A stretch of DNA of 64,000 nucleotides, taken from NCBI RefSeq assembly GCF_014692525.1, contig NZ_JACNYL010000006.1, positions 124,001 to 188,000 on the forward strand. The letters run 5' to 3'. Of the stretch, positions 49,098-57,778 are shown one piece after another. Each line of letters opens with the position of its first letter. Position 1 is the stretch's first letter. The notes beneath the pieces were generated by a model. That model saw only the letters and a program-made list of their open reading frames with translations, made no database searches and was not told the DNA's origin. The translations under genes and the position numbers were made by a program. The stretch is from Sphingobacterium chuzhouense. GTDB taxonomy: Bacteria > Bacteroidota > Bacteroidia > Sphingobacteriales > Sphingobacteriaceae.

Positions 49098-50145
49098 GGA
49101 AAATTTTTTCTAACTTTTTAATCGTTTTTGACGCACGGAAATATTCATTGGCATATATTTTATTGAATTCGCTTATTTCGTTTCTTAGCTTTGGGTCATT
49201 CAATAAACAAAGGCAAGCATCTTTCAGCGTATGTGGAGACACTGGATGTTCAAACACATAACCCATTTTCTGATTTTCAAAGAAATCACCTATAGCTCCC
49301 ACATTTGTTCCTACAATTGGCAATCCATTCGCCATTGCCTCAAGAACACTATTTGGCATCCCCTCACTGTAAGATGGGAACACATAGCAATACGCACTTT
49401 TATATACCTCTTTCTTTTTACTTCCTGATACATACCCCAGAAATTTCACATTGTTAATACGGTGGGTAATTACGTATTCTTTCACCCTATCAAGTTCACA
49501 ACCAGTACCTGCTATATGAAGCTCAACATCCTTCCTCTCCTTTAATTGCTCGAACATTTTCAACGTTTCATATATGCCCTTATATTTTTCAATCCGGGTC
49601 AAAAAAAGAATAATTTTTTTTGACCCGAGAATACTTTTTTCGTCCTCAAAATAACTGTCATCCACAATTGTATTTGAGGTAAGGATTGCCTGAGGTCGTA
49701 TATCAAGGAATTCCAGTTTTTCCCTCACATATCGGTTTAACACAATATGTTTGTGTGCTTTAAGAAAAGTATGTCTAAAAAATCGGATTCCAAACCAACC
49801 TGTAAAAAGACATTCATTATTCGGGTTCCAACCTCTCCAAAAAATGAAAACTTTTTTCCCTCTAAATTTTCCGATCCAAGCTAACACCCCATCCCGCCAA
49901 TAAGCATTTTTCGTTAAGGAAGGATTTAGTACTAACGTCGGATGCCGTGTAAAACAAATCTTTAATATGTTCCTTATTAATAACAGACCATTCAAGAACG
50001 TTTTGATAACTGGGGTTTTAATAGAAGAACTCACGTATATATACTTGATGCTGGATGAAAAATATTTTCTTCCCTCTTTGTAAAAGTTAGCCACTCCTCC
50101 TGGTAACCGTAAATGAGGTGTCATAACTAAAATTGTTTTATTCAT
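49090..50145 (-). CDS. Glycosyltransferase, GT4 family
   Basis: A 351-residue GT-B enzyme. It begins ILVMTPHLRLPGGVANFY with the GGVA loop, and has KIILFLTRIEKYKGIYETLKMFEQL and the EX7E motif in YSEGMPNSVLEAMANGLPIVGTNVG. It overlaps both neighbours by 8 nt, so translation is coupled with the ATP-grasp gene upstream. Sugar specificity unknown. Confidence 0.9.
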   Translation of the reverse strand: MNKTILVMTPHLRLPGGVANFYKEGRKYFSSSIKYIYVSSSIKTPVIKTFLNGLLLIRNILKICFTRHPTLVLNPSLTKNAYWRDGVLAWIGKFRGKKVFIFWRGWNPNNECLFTGWFGIRFFRHTFLKAHKHIVLNRYVREKLEFLDIRPQAILTSNTIVDDSYFEDEKSILGSKKIILFLTRIEKYKGIYETLKMFEQLKERKDVELHIAGTGCELDRVKEYVITHRINNVKFLGYVSGSKKKEVYKSAYCYVFPSYSEGMPNSVLEAMANGLPIVGTNVGAIGDFFENQKMGYVFEHPVSPHTLKDACLCLLNDPKLRNEISEFNKIYANEYFRASKTIKKLEKIFHE

Positions 50146-51250
50146 AACAACTCCCGTTATCTACGTCTTCTACTAGCGAACGACTCTTGTATTCCTTAAT
50201 AAATTCGCTAATACGCAAATTGCATAAGTTATTTTGACAAAATTGTCCTTCTTCAAATTTCCACTCGCCTGTATTGTAAAATAAACGTCCACTGCGCCCC
50301 TCCACTAATAAAAGTTCTCGGTCGTCTTTTTGCCCGAAATACGGCTGTATCTCGTTTACATATAGCTTATTATGCTGATCAATAAAGATATCAATCGCGA
50401 CATATTTAAAGTCATAGGTATTACCAAGATCTCGAACCAATTCCAAACAATCCAACGGAGGCATCCCATACCCAAATTTTTGTGACCCACTATGGTATTC
50501 ACCTTCTGCTATTTTTTGAAAAGCAAAATAATAATCTCCGATACGGATAATACGCCATTCTCGAACTTTAGGAATGAATTCTTGTAATATGATGTAACCG
50601 TGTTCTTTATCCAGTAGATTCTTTTTATATGTCCTTATTCCCTTCGAAAAGGATTTATCAATCATTTTCGAAAGCGAATGTCTATTTTTAAGAATCTTTA
50701 CCCCCGAAGCCCCTGACCCCATACTAGATTTATAAACAATTGGGAAAGAAATTTCACCGATATTATTCAACAGTTCATTTTTGTCATAATATATATACGT
50801 CGTAGGATAAGAAACCTTGTGAATAGCTAGCCATTCTAATGTTCTCAACTTATTTTCCCATAACCATGTGGAAGTTGGTGAGGGGAAGACGGGAGTTGTT
50901 TTGTTAGAGGCAAATAAACGAATACGGTTATCGAACATATCCTTCCAAGGTGAATATTGTACCGAGGGACGATAAACGATAAAGTCGAGCTCTTTGTCGT
51001 ATATCCCCTCTCTCCAGTTCACTGAGAAAATATCGATAACCTTGAAAGAGATTCTCTGCTCTAAACAAGCTTTAACGTATAAAGCATGAAGCCCCCACTT
51101 CTCTTTTAGTATCCCGATCATTACAGGTGATTCATCAAAATGTTGCTCTTTATAAGCAAGGACGTCTCTATACTTCTGTATATTTTTCTTCTCCCGAAGT
51201 GAGAAAAAACTAAAATAATAACCCAAAAATATTTTTAACGATTTATTCAT
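50138..51250 (-). CDS. ATP-grasp enzyme in the polysaccharide locus
   Basis: A 370-residue protein with the ATP-grasp layout: FPIVYKSSMGSGASGVKIL (Lys plus Gly-rich loop that binds ATP), GYIILQEFIPKVREWRIIRIGDYYFAFQKIA (adenine hinge and strand with the R/E pair), and the metal site VAIDIFIDQHNKLYVNEIQPYFG (Asp, Glu and Asn ligands). Family members join a carboxylate to an amine or thiol at the cost of ATP. Next to genes for uronic-acid synthesis it could form an amide on a uronate or attach an amino acid. Substrates are inferred only. It overlaps the neighbours by 8 nt. Confidence 0.8.
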   Translation of the reverse strand: MNKSLKIFLGYYFSFFSLREKKNIQKYRDVLAYKEQHFDESPVMIGILKEKWGLHALYVKACLEQRISFKVIDIFSVNWREGIYDKELDFIVYRPSVQYSPWKDMFDNRIRLFASNKTTPVFPSPTSTWLWENKLRTLEWLAIHKVSYPTTYIYYDKNELLNNIGEISFPIVYKSSMGSGASGVKILKNRHSLSKMIDKSFSKGIRTYKKNLLDKEHGYIILQEFIPKVREWRIIRIGDYYFAFQKIAEGEYHSGSQKFGYGMPPLDCLELVRDLGNTYDFKYVAIDIFIDQHNKLYVNEIQPYFGQKDDRELLLVEGRSGRLFYNTGEWKFEEGQFCQNNLCNLRISEFIKEYKSRSLVEDVDNGSCYE

Positions 51251-52460
51251 ATACGTTTGTTTGATTGTTTTTTTGCCGGCGTGATGCGCCGTTGTTTCTA
51301 CTATGAGATTTTATTTTACTACCTTGTTGGAGCATTTGGAATGAGAAAAAAGCCAAACCAATCCCAAGTAATATGGCTTTAGGAGTATTTAGGATAAAGG
51401 AATAGATCGTGGTAAACGAAAAAATAACATAGAACATTAAAAAAACGGGAAAAAACCCGCTCTTCTCTTTATAAAGAAAGTATAGAAGACGTAGTTGGAG
51501 GATATGTAAAAATATCATAAACAATATGCCGAAAATCCCAAAGTCATATGCGTATTGCAACCACTCACTGTGAGCCGTAACTCCAATGCTGTGACGGTCG
51601 TTAGAAAGATAAATAGCGGTAAATTTTTGTACTGAATTGATTCCGTTTCCGAAAACAAAATTTTCAAAATCACTGTTGAGATAACTATTAACAATTCCCT
51701 CGTACATTACATCTCTACCCGAAGCTCCGGTGTCCTGTAAACGATTTTCTATAATGTCCCATCGCGCATACATCGCCAGAACCACAAATAGCGCGATTAA
51801 TAGCCCTGGTAATATAAGCTGTCCCTTATTTTTCGTTTTAGATGAGGTTAAACTCGCGAAATAAAATGCGAAAAAAGAAGCTAGCATAGCAATAATAGCT
51901 CCTCTTTTTATAGTGAAAATAATTGCTATGACACAAATCGCTAACACAACTTGAATTCTTCTGTCTTTTCTAAACATCATGAGCAACGGAATACACCATA
52001 AGAGCAAATAAGCACTGGCTGTGTTATAGTCTCCCTCTTCTAGCTGTCGGACGCGCAAAAAAGTAAATGCTGCTGCGATAATCACCGTTAGAATCAACAT
52101 CTTTTTCAATTGCTCAGGTTTAATTAATCCATATTGAAAAAAAGAATAAAACACCAGCGTTCCCAATATCCAATAAGCGACACGAACGCTGAAATAGAGA
52201 TTAATAAGAACAGAATCCGAGAATAAAGAATAAATTAGAAACAGACCTAAAAAGTAAAGCAAGATTGTCTTAAACAAAAACCTACTAGATTTTAAGGTTA
52301 GTAAGACATAGAGAAATAGCCCCAAGCTAGCCCCTTTCATATATAAACCTGCTTGGAAATTTGTAATTTCAAATTCAAACAACCAATCTGCCAGTACCGT
52401 CGCAGGAATGGAAAAAACAATAATGTTTACGAGATTTTTATAGTCTGATCTTTGTTCCAC
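51243..52460 (-). CDS. O-antigen ligase/polymerase-family membrane protein
   Basis: A 405-residue protein with about ten to twelve helices and a periplasmic loop (about residues 225-300, ENRLQDTGASGRDVMYEGIVNSYLN ... FVFGNGINSVQKF). The segment 'GASGRD' and the loop with His (SIGVTAHSEWLQYAYDFGIFGILFMIF) is the WaaL/Wzy_C pattern, found in both polymerases and ligases. In this place it is most likely the Wzy polymerase of locus 2. It is not alike in sequence to the polymerase of locus 1. Confidence 0.85.
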   Translation of the reverse strand: MEQRSDYKNLVNIIVFSIPATVLADWLFEFEITNFQAGLYMKGASLGLFLYVLLTLKSSRFLFKTILLYFLGLFLIYSLFSDSVLINLYFSVRVAYWILGTLVFYSFFQYGLIKPEQLKKMLILTVIIAAAFTFLRVRQLEEGDYNTASAYLLLWCIPLLMMFRKDRRIQVVLAICVIAIIFTIKRGAIIAMLASFFAFYFASLTSSKTKNKGQLILPGLLIALFVVLAMYARWDIIENRLQDTGASGRDVMYEGIVNSYLNSDFENFVFGNGINSVQKFTAIYLSNDRHSIGVTAHSEWLQYAYDFGIFGILFMIFLHILQLRLLYFLYKEKSGFFPVFLMFYVIFSFTTIYSFILNTPKAILLGIGLAFFSFQMLQQGSKIKSHSRNNGASRRQKNNQTNVYE

Positions 52461-52467
52461 TCTACTA

Positions 52468-53604
52468 TTAGTCTTGATAAATCATATCTCCCAATTGTGT
52501 ACTATTGAGATAGATTATATTTGGCCATTTGCGTTCTATTTCTGTTAATAGTTTATTGAGCTGTTTCAAGCTATTTTCACGCATTTCTGCTTTTATCGAA
52601 CCAACATAATTTACTCTGTGCGTCGAAATAATTGCAGGTATATTGAGTTGTAAAGCTCTTTCAACCTCGTTAAAAGTTGAATGCCAATAGTTTTCCTTTG
52701 TAGACTTAGCTGGTTCAAACGTACAGTTTCTGACCAAATAAAGCATTTGTCCGTTTTTAGATTTTTCACCTAAAAAGTGAGGAATATACTTAACTCTGTC
52801 TTCCCAATGGTGTTCTTGTAGAAAGCCCCCCTGAATGTATTTTACGCCGAGGCTAGCCCAAATCTTTTCGGTAGTATCCGTCCATCCACAGTTAGGTGCG
52901 ATGGAAGATTTAGACTTAAATCCTAAAAGTTTTTCGAAAAGCTCAAAAGCCTCCGTAATTAATAAATTTTGATCTATACCTCGTTTCATCAGCTCCTCGT
53001 GATCCATATATATAGGGCTGTAATAACTAGTTCCTCTCTTTGATACCAATTTTGGTACCCCACACATTCCCAAAGCGTATGTTTCTAATGCCTCTTTTAC
53101 TTCGCTACGTAAATCTTGCATCCATTTCCAATATTTTACATGCTCCCGAGCATGCACTTGAGGAATAAATAACCGTTCGTTATAGCCTAATTTCCATAGA
53201 TCCAATAGCCGCGCACTGTCAACATGTTTTAACAGAGTCTTTTCTAAAGTTTCATAGTGATATTCTCCGTATTCACTTTCCTTTATTAAATCAAAATTAG
53301 GATTTGCGAGAATAACGTTAGCTGTAAAACATGGGGCATTTCCCAGAGAATCTCTATGAGACTGTAATACGTTAAATAACTCTTCTAGGTCTTGATTAGA
53401 CTCTAGTGCATCAAAAGAGTAGGGGGATTGACCTAGGTCATAACCTTTCCGTTCTAAGTAATTGATAGCTGTCCGATTAGAACTTCGTATCGCTCCCCAA
53501 TCGTCACTTTCAAAAACAACAATTTTAGGTTGCAATCGGCGCGCTCGATAATACATCAACATTCTCGCCCTAACCGAATTTAAATTTCTCCTTAATTTAT
53601 TCAC
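52468..53604 (-). CDS. Polysaccharide-deacetylase-fold protein
   Basis: A 378-residue soluble protein. The motif IVVFESDDWGAIRSS (Asp-Asp, as in the NodB TFDDG motif), FIPQVHAREHVKYWKWM (His pair, as in the H-x3-H metal site) and IISTHRVNYVG (C-terminal His) suggest the metal-dependent NodB/glycoside-hydrolase-deacetylase barrel. It may deacetylate a sugar or a repeat unit. The exact motif spacing deviates from classical NodB, so activity is inferred. No signal peptide is present, so the action is likely cytoplasmic. It follows the GNAT gene at 53617 by 12 bp. Confidence 0.6.
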   Translation of the reverse strand: MNKLRRNLNSVRARMLMYYRARRLQPKIVVFESDDWGAIRSSNRTAINYLERKGYDLGQSPYSFDALESNQDLEELFNVLQSHRDSLGNAPCFTANVILANPNFDLIKESEYGEYHYETLEKTLLKHVDSARLLDLWKLGYNERLFIPQVHAREHVKYWKWMQDLRSEVKEALETYALGMCGVPKLVSKRGTSYYSPIYMDHEELMKRGIDQNLLITEAFELFEKLLGFKSKSSIAPNCGWTDTTEKIWASLGVKYIQGGFLQEHHWEDRVKYIPHFLGEKSKNGQMLYLVRNCTFEPAKSTKENYWHSTFNEVERALQLNIPAIISTHRVNYVGSIKAEMRENSLKQLNKLLTEIERKWPNIIYLNSTQLGDMIYQD

Positions 53605-53616
53605 GTTATAGAATGT

Positions 53617-54279
53617 TTAATTTATAAGTTGTTTTTGACTAAAGCCTAGCATTATCATATCAGTAACTTCCCTTTTGCGTATTAGCTTAATCTTCCTATT
53701 GGACCATTTACCAAACCACGTAGCGTGTCGTACCAGCAGGGCTTCTTCAAAGCCGTACATCTTTAGATTTCTTATAGCATATCGGTTTTCGCGAATAACA
53801 AAAACTATAGCAAGATGTCCTAAAGGAATTTCTGCGATTCTAACTTGGTTAATTATCTTACCTAACGATTCTCCTCTATATTCGGATTTCACAAATAAAT
53901 TTTTAAGTATATGCACCCCATTTGGCAGTAAATACTCATAATCGCTATAAGTATACGTTCCATTGGTTTGGGTAAAGCCCCAAGCGGCTAGTTTCTGATT
54001 TCTTTCAATATAATAGCCCTTTGTATTGCTCTCCAGAAATTTCTTGAAAACTGTGAACTCTTTGCTTGTTATATCTCCATTTGCTTTCCATTTCTGTAAA
54101 TCGTCTTCGTTAAATCTCTTTACATCTTCATGATTATCAATAGCTTTATCTCGTTTTGGCAAAGCGAGGATGATATATTTTTGAGATCGATATACAAAGC
54201 CCACTAGTTTTTTTATGCCCGATTTTAATGTCTGCAATAGTCCAAATTGTTTGACATGGTCGACAATTTTATTTCCCAT
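53617..54279 (-). CDS. GNAT-like acyltransferase
   Basis: A 220-residue protein with GNAT pattern in the second half: a strand pair near LAAWGFTQTNGTYTYSDYEYLLP, LKNLFVKSEYRGESLGKIINQVR (acetyl-CoA loop, RGxGxG-like), and VIRENRYAIRNLKMYGFEEALLV, the usual final GNAT strand-helix. The first 60 residues are basic. Adjacent to another GNAT protein by 1 bp, it probably N-acylates a sugar precursor. Substrate unknown. Confidence 0.65.
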   Translation of the reverse strand: MGNKIVDHVKQFGLLQTLKSGIKKLVGFVYRSQKYIILALPKRDKAIDNHEDVKRFNEDDLQKWKANGDITSKEFTVFKKFLESNTKGYYIERNQKLAAWGFTQTNGTYTYSDYEYLLPNGVHILKNLFVKSEYRGESLGKIINQVRIAEIPLGHLAIVFVIRENRYAIRNLKMYGFEEALLVRHATWFGKWSNRKIKLIRKREVTDMIMLGFSQKQLIN

Positions 54280-54280
54280 A

Positions 54281-55381
54281 CTATTTTCTTCCCTTTTTGT
54301 AGTATTTGTGATAATATGTTTTTAACATTTCTCTATACTTTACACGATACAACAAGTAAATATTAGCTAGGGGGGAGCTTGAGGAAGCAAAAAATTCGTA
54401 ATTTGGTTTGACCCGATTATCTAGTGTCCAATCCCTCTTATAGGAGTAATCTCCGGCTCCATGATTAATCATGCTAAACCCCATCGGTATGAGTATTTCG
54501 ATTAACTTTCCTGTCATAATAGAACCGAGACCAAATTTTGCAAAATCAACATCAAAACATATTTTCCAATCGTAATAACATTGTTGATGTAAAAAACCAA
54601 TTCTATATCCTATTATTCTACCATCTAAACGAAGAATCGCCATCAGGGCTTTCTTCTTTTCTAAACAAGCAGTATATGCTTCCTCTCGGCACCTATATAC
54701 CAATTCATCGGGCAGCTTCGTGTCAACATTTTGCCATCTCCGTTCATATATTTCTCTGAACAGAGATTGATTATGCTTATAAAATTCCGGGTCCTGACTA
54801 ACTTCAAAAGACAAGCTTCCCAATTCCTCTAATCGCCGTTGTCTTCTACGATAATCACTTCTGACCTTACCATCAATACGTTTTAAATATGTATCGAAAT
54901 TTACATTTGAAAAGTCGGAGAGAGGACATCCTATTAAGTATTTATCGCGATAATTGATACTTTTTAAAAAGTAATATAATTCAGACTCTTTTTGTACGTT
55001 GGTAATCTTTACAAAATTAAAATCCTGGAATTTGCTAATATGTTTAAACATAATTTGCAAAATTTCACGTTGAGAATAAGCCCCGTCAATTATTATTTCA
55101 AATTTGTCTCCATAGTGAATCGGAATAGATGCTAATACTGTTATTCCCAATCGTTTTTCCAAACAAAAGGGAGCAATTGCAATCGCCCTATTTTCATCAT
55201 ACAGCACGATTACATGTAATTTTTTTCCCTCTACTCGAAGACGCCACCAAGGTTCAATCCATTCATAATACATTTGAGGGAATACATCAGATTCCTCTCC
55301 TAACCTTATCCAAGCTTCCTTTAATTCCCGATTATGGATATCTTTAAATATTTTTATTTCCATACTCATCTCATTATCCAA
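54281..55381 (-). CDS. CelD/BcsL-type GNAT acyltransferase
   Basis: A 366-residue protein. The central part LHVIVLYDENRAIAIAPFCL ... YGDKFEIIIDGAYS followed by FDTYLKRIDGKVRSDYRRRQRRLEELG matches the CelD/BcsL (Acetyltransf_6) family, with a second GNAT unit having DGRIIGYRIGFLHQQCYYDWKICFD and FGLGSIMTGKLIEILI. These proteins are common in exopolysaccharide loci and are suggested to acylate sugars. It overlaps the GT2 gene by 8 nt. Confidence 0.8.
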   Translation of the reverse strand: MDNEMSMEIKIFKDIHNRELKEAWIRLGEESDVFPQMYYEWIEPWWRLRVEGKKLHVIVLYDENRAIAIAPFCLEKRLGITVLASIPIHYGDKFEIIIDGAYSQREILQIMFKHISKFQDFNFVKITNVQKESELYYFLKSINYRDKYLIGCPLSDFSNVNFDTYLKRIDGKVRSDYRRRQRRLEELGSLSFEVSQDPEFYKHNQSLFREIYERRWQNVDTKLPDELVYRCREEAYTACLEKKKALMAILRLDGRIIGYRIGFLHQQCYYDWKICFDVDFAKFGLGSIMTGKLIEILIPMGFSMINHGAGDYSYKRDWTLDNRVKPNYEFFASSSSPLANIYLLYRVKYREMLKTYYHKYYKKGRK

Positions 55382-56303
55382 TTTTTATCTGTTTTATAAT
55401 CTTTATTAAAACCGGAAATGTGGTAATTAACAACAGTAAACTACGATATTCGATGCCAAGAACATTTAAATACCCTCGTCTTATTGCGTGTAAAGCTTCA
55501 GTATCGTCATGTGTAATCGAGGTTCTTATTCGTCTCTCTAACCAAAATCTAATACGTGGTTGAGCTCTTTTTACATATAAATCTCCTAACTTTCTAGCTG
55601 TGTCTTGACATTGCTCAATCCACCGAATAAATCTATTGAAATCTCTCTTTTTTGTGAATGAAATCGATTTGTCTCTTCGATATATTTTCGCGCCCGCGGC
55701 GTGCGTGTAACCAACTTCAGGATAATGCAATCCTATTCGGAACCACATGTCCAGATCCTGTCCGTTCTTCATGCTTTCATCAAACAGACCGACTTTTTCA
55801 AATACTTGTCTGTGAATAATAAACGTATCTGTTGTAAAAAAACCGTAAGGAGGAACAGTGTTCAAATAATCGCTGAAATAACAATTATCAATTAGCAGGT
55901 CTTTAGAGCATTTTTTATATTTATGAATTAGTTTTCCTGAACGTTCATTGTAGCTGTCAGCAGGTGCTCCATACCACATCAAGGTTTGCCTTTTTGCTAT
56001 TGTTAATACAAAGTTTTCCAAATGTCCTTCTATCCATTCATCATCCGAATCTAAAAAAGCGACCCAATCGCCTTTTGCCTGAGTAACACCCAAGTTTCTA
56101 GCACTACTTGCTCCTCCATTTTTCTTATGTAGATAGATTACATTATCTCCATAAGCTTGAATAAGCTCGGCCGTATTATCTGTCGAACCATCATCGACAA
56201 CTATAATCTCATATGGTTTAAAGGTTTGACTAAGTACACTATTGATGCTGCGATTAATATATTTTTCTACATTATATGCTGTAATTATTGTCGTTATTTT
56301 CAT
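55374..56303 (-). CDS. Glycosyltransferase, GT2 family
   Basis: A 309-residue GT-A enzyme: KITTIITAYNVEKYINRSINSVLSQTFKPYEIIVVDDGSTDNTAELI, the DxD metal site in AFLDSDDEWIEG, and NGQDLDMWFRIGLHYPEV near the catalytic base. It inverts and adds a sugar to the lipid-linked chain in the cytoplasm. It overlaps the flippase gene by 4 nt. Confidence 0.93.
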   Translation of the reverse strand: MKITTIITAYNVEKYINRSINSVLSQTFKPYEIIVVDDGSTDNTAELIQAYGDNVIYLHKKNGGASSARNLGVTQAKGDWVAFLDSDDEWIEGHLENFVLTIAKRQTLMWYGAPADSYNERSGKLIHKYKKCSKDLLIDNCYFSDYLNTVPPYGFFTTDTFIIHRQVFEKVGLFDESMKNGQDLDMWFRIGLHYPEVGYTHAAGAKIYRRDKSISFTKKRDFNRFIRWIEQCQDTARKLGDLYVKRAQPRIRFWLERRIRTSITHDDTEALHAIRRGYLNVLGIEYRSLLLLITTFPVLIKIIKQIKIG

Positions 56304-57778
56304 ATTGTTCTATTTTTTATTAGCTTTTCAAGCATTATATCTTTGATATATAAATATCCTCTTACTCTAAAGATTGCTGATAATAACACTGTAAACGCTA
56401 AAGAAATAAAAATGCCCGCAACAAGATATTCCCATCTGTTAACAGATAATATTTGAACGTATCCCCAAACTCCAATTCCTACGCTTAACGCTAAACAAAT
56501 ATTAGGGAAAATATCTTTCAACAATTCTGAAATACTATAGGATATATATTTGCCAGAAAAATAACTGTTTATGAAAAACTCGAATGTGGTTAACAGTATT
56601 AAACTGATTAACAATTCTTTTACTCCTAAATACACACCAACTATGATAATCGGGACTGATATAATTCTTTTTGCAATTTCTAACTTTAGGATTACAGAAG
56701 GTTTATTCAAAATTTTTAGTATAGTGAGATTATAATCACATAATGGATATAACAAACCAATAATACTCAGCAGCTGCAGAAGTTCAATAGATGGTCTCCA
56801 TTTTTCCCCGATTAAAATAATGATTAAAGGTTCAGCAAGGGCTGCCAAAATCAACATACAAACAGACGTGATATAAACTAACGTGACCAATATTTTTCGG
56901 TAAGCTTTTTTCAGTTCGCTGATATCGTTCTGTAATTCACTTAATACCGGATAACTGACGCTATTGATTATCTTATTAATTTTAGTTGATGGGAGATTGG
57001 AGTATTGTTCTGCTCTTGTATAATACCCTAATTGAGAAGTGGAAAAGTATTTACCTATCACTACATAATAAATATTATTAAATACAGTGTAAATCAATCC
57101 TCTTAACATAAGTTTATATCCAAAACCGAATAATTCATTAAAAGACGTTTTTGAAAACATTAACGCTGGTCTCCACTTACTGGAAAACCAGAGTAATACT
57201 GAGTTAATTAAACTTTCTATCAGCACTTTAAATATCAAACTCCATACTCCCAATCCCTCGTAAGCCATAACTATCGCAGCAATACCAGCTAGTAAGGAAG
57301 CTATTATTGAAATCTTACTTTGCAATTTAAAATTCAGGTTTTTTGTTCTTTGAGTTCTTTGAACTATCGTTAGCGCGGTAATGATAATACTTAACCCTAA
57401 AACCTTAATCAGCTGCTCCAATATTGGCTCATCAAAGAAGTTACCGATTAATGGTGATGCCAAAAATATTATAAAATATAAAATACAACCAGATACAACG
57501 TTAAATATAAAAACAGTCGAATAATCTTCTTTTGTACAGTTCTGTTTCCTGATAAGAGCTTGTCCGAACCCACTACTTACAAACCATTGCGAAATAGAGA
57601 TAAAAACAGTCATCATACCGATCAAACCAAAATCTCGAGGAGTCAATAGTCTAGCTAATATAATTCCTACGACAAAAGACGTACCTTGGGAGGCAAAACT
57701 GTCTATAAAGCTCCACAAAAGACCAGAAACAGCACGATGTTTAAGATCCTTACCTAAGATTTCTTTCTTCTTTTCCAA
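56300..57778 (-). CDS. Wzx-type polysaccharide flippase (MOP superfamily)
   Basis: A 492-residue membrane protein with about 12-14 helices and the opening LKHRAVSGLLWSFIDSFASQGTSFVVGIILARLLTPRDFGLIGMMTVF, the same family as the locus 1 flippase. It would flip the repeat unit made from ManNAcA. Its start overlaps the end of the kinase gene by 25 nt. Confidence 0.92.
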   Translation of the reverse strand: MEKKKEILGKDLKHRAVSGLLWSFIDSFASQGTSFVVGIILARLLTPRDFGLIGMMTVFISISQWFVSSGFGQALIRKQNCTKEDYSTVFIFNVVSGCILYFIIFLASPLIGNFFDEPILEQLIKVLGLSIIITALTIVQRTQRTKNLNFKLQSKISIIASLLAGIAAIVMAYEGLGVWSLIFKVLIESLINSVLLWFSSKWRPALMFSKTSFNELFGFGYKLMLRGLIYTVFNNIYYVVIGKYFSTSQLGYYTRAEQYSNLPSTKINKIINSVSYPVLSELQNDISELKKAYRKILVTLVYITSVCMLILAALAEPLIIILIGEKWRPSIELLQLLSIIGLLYPLCDYNLTILKILNKPSVILKLEIAKRIISVPIIIVGVYLGVKELLISLILLTTFEFFINSYFSGKYISYSISELLKDIFPNICLALSVGIGVWGYVQILSVNRWEYLVAGIFISLAFTVLLSAIFRVRGYLYIKDIMLEKLIKNRTI

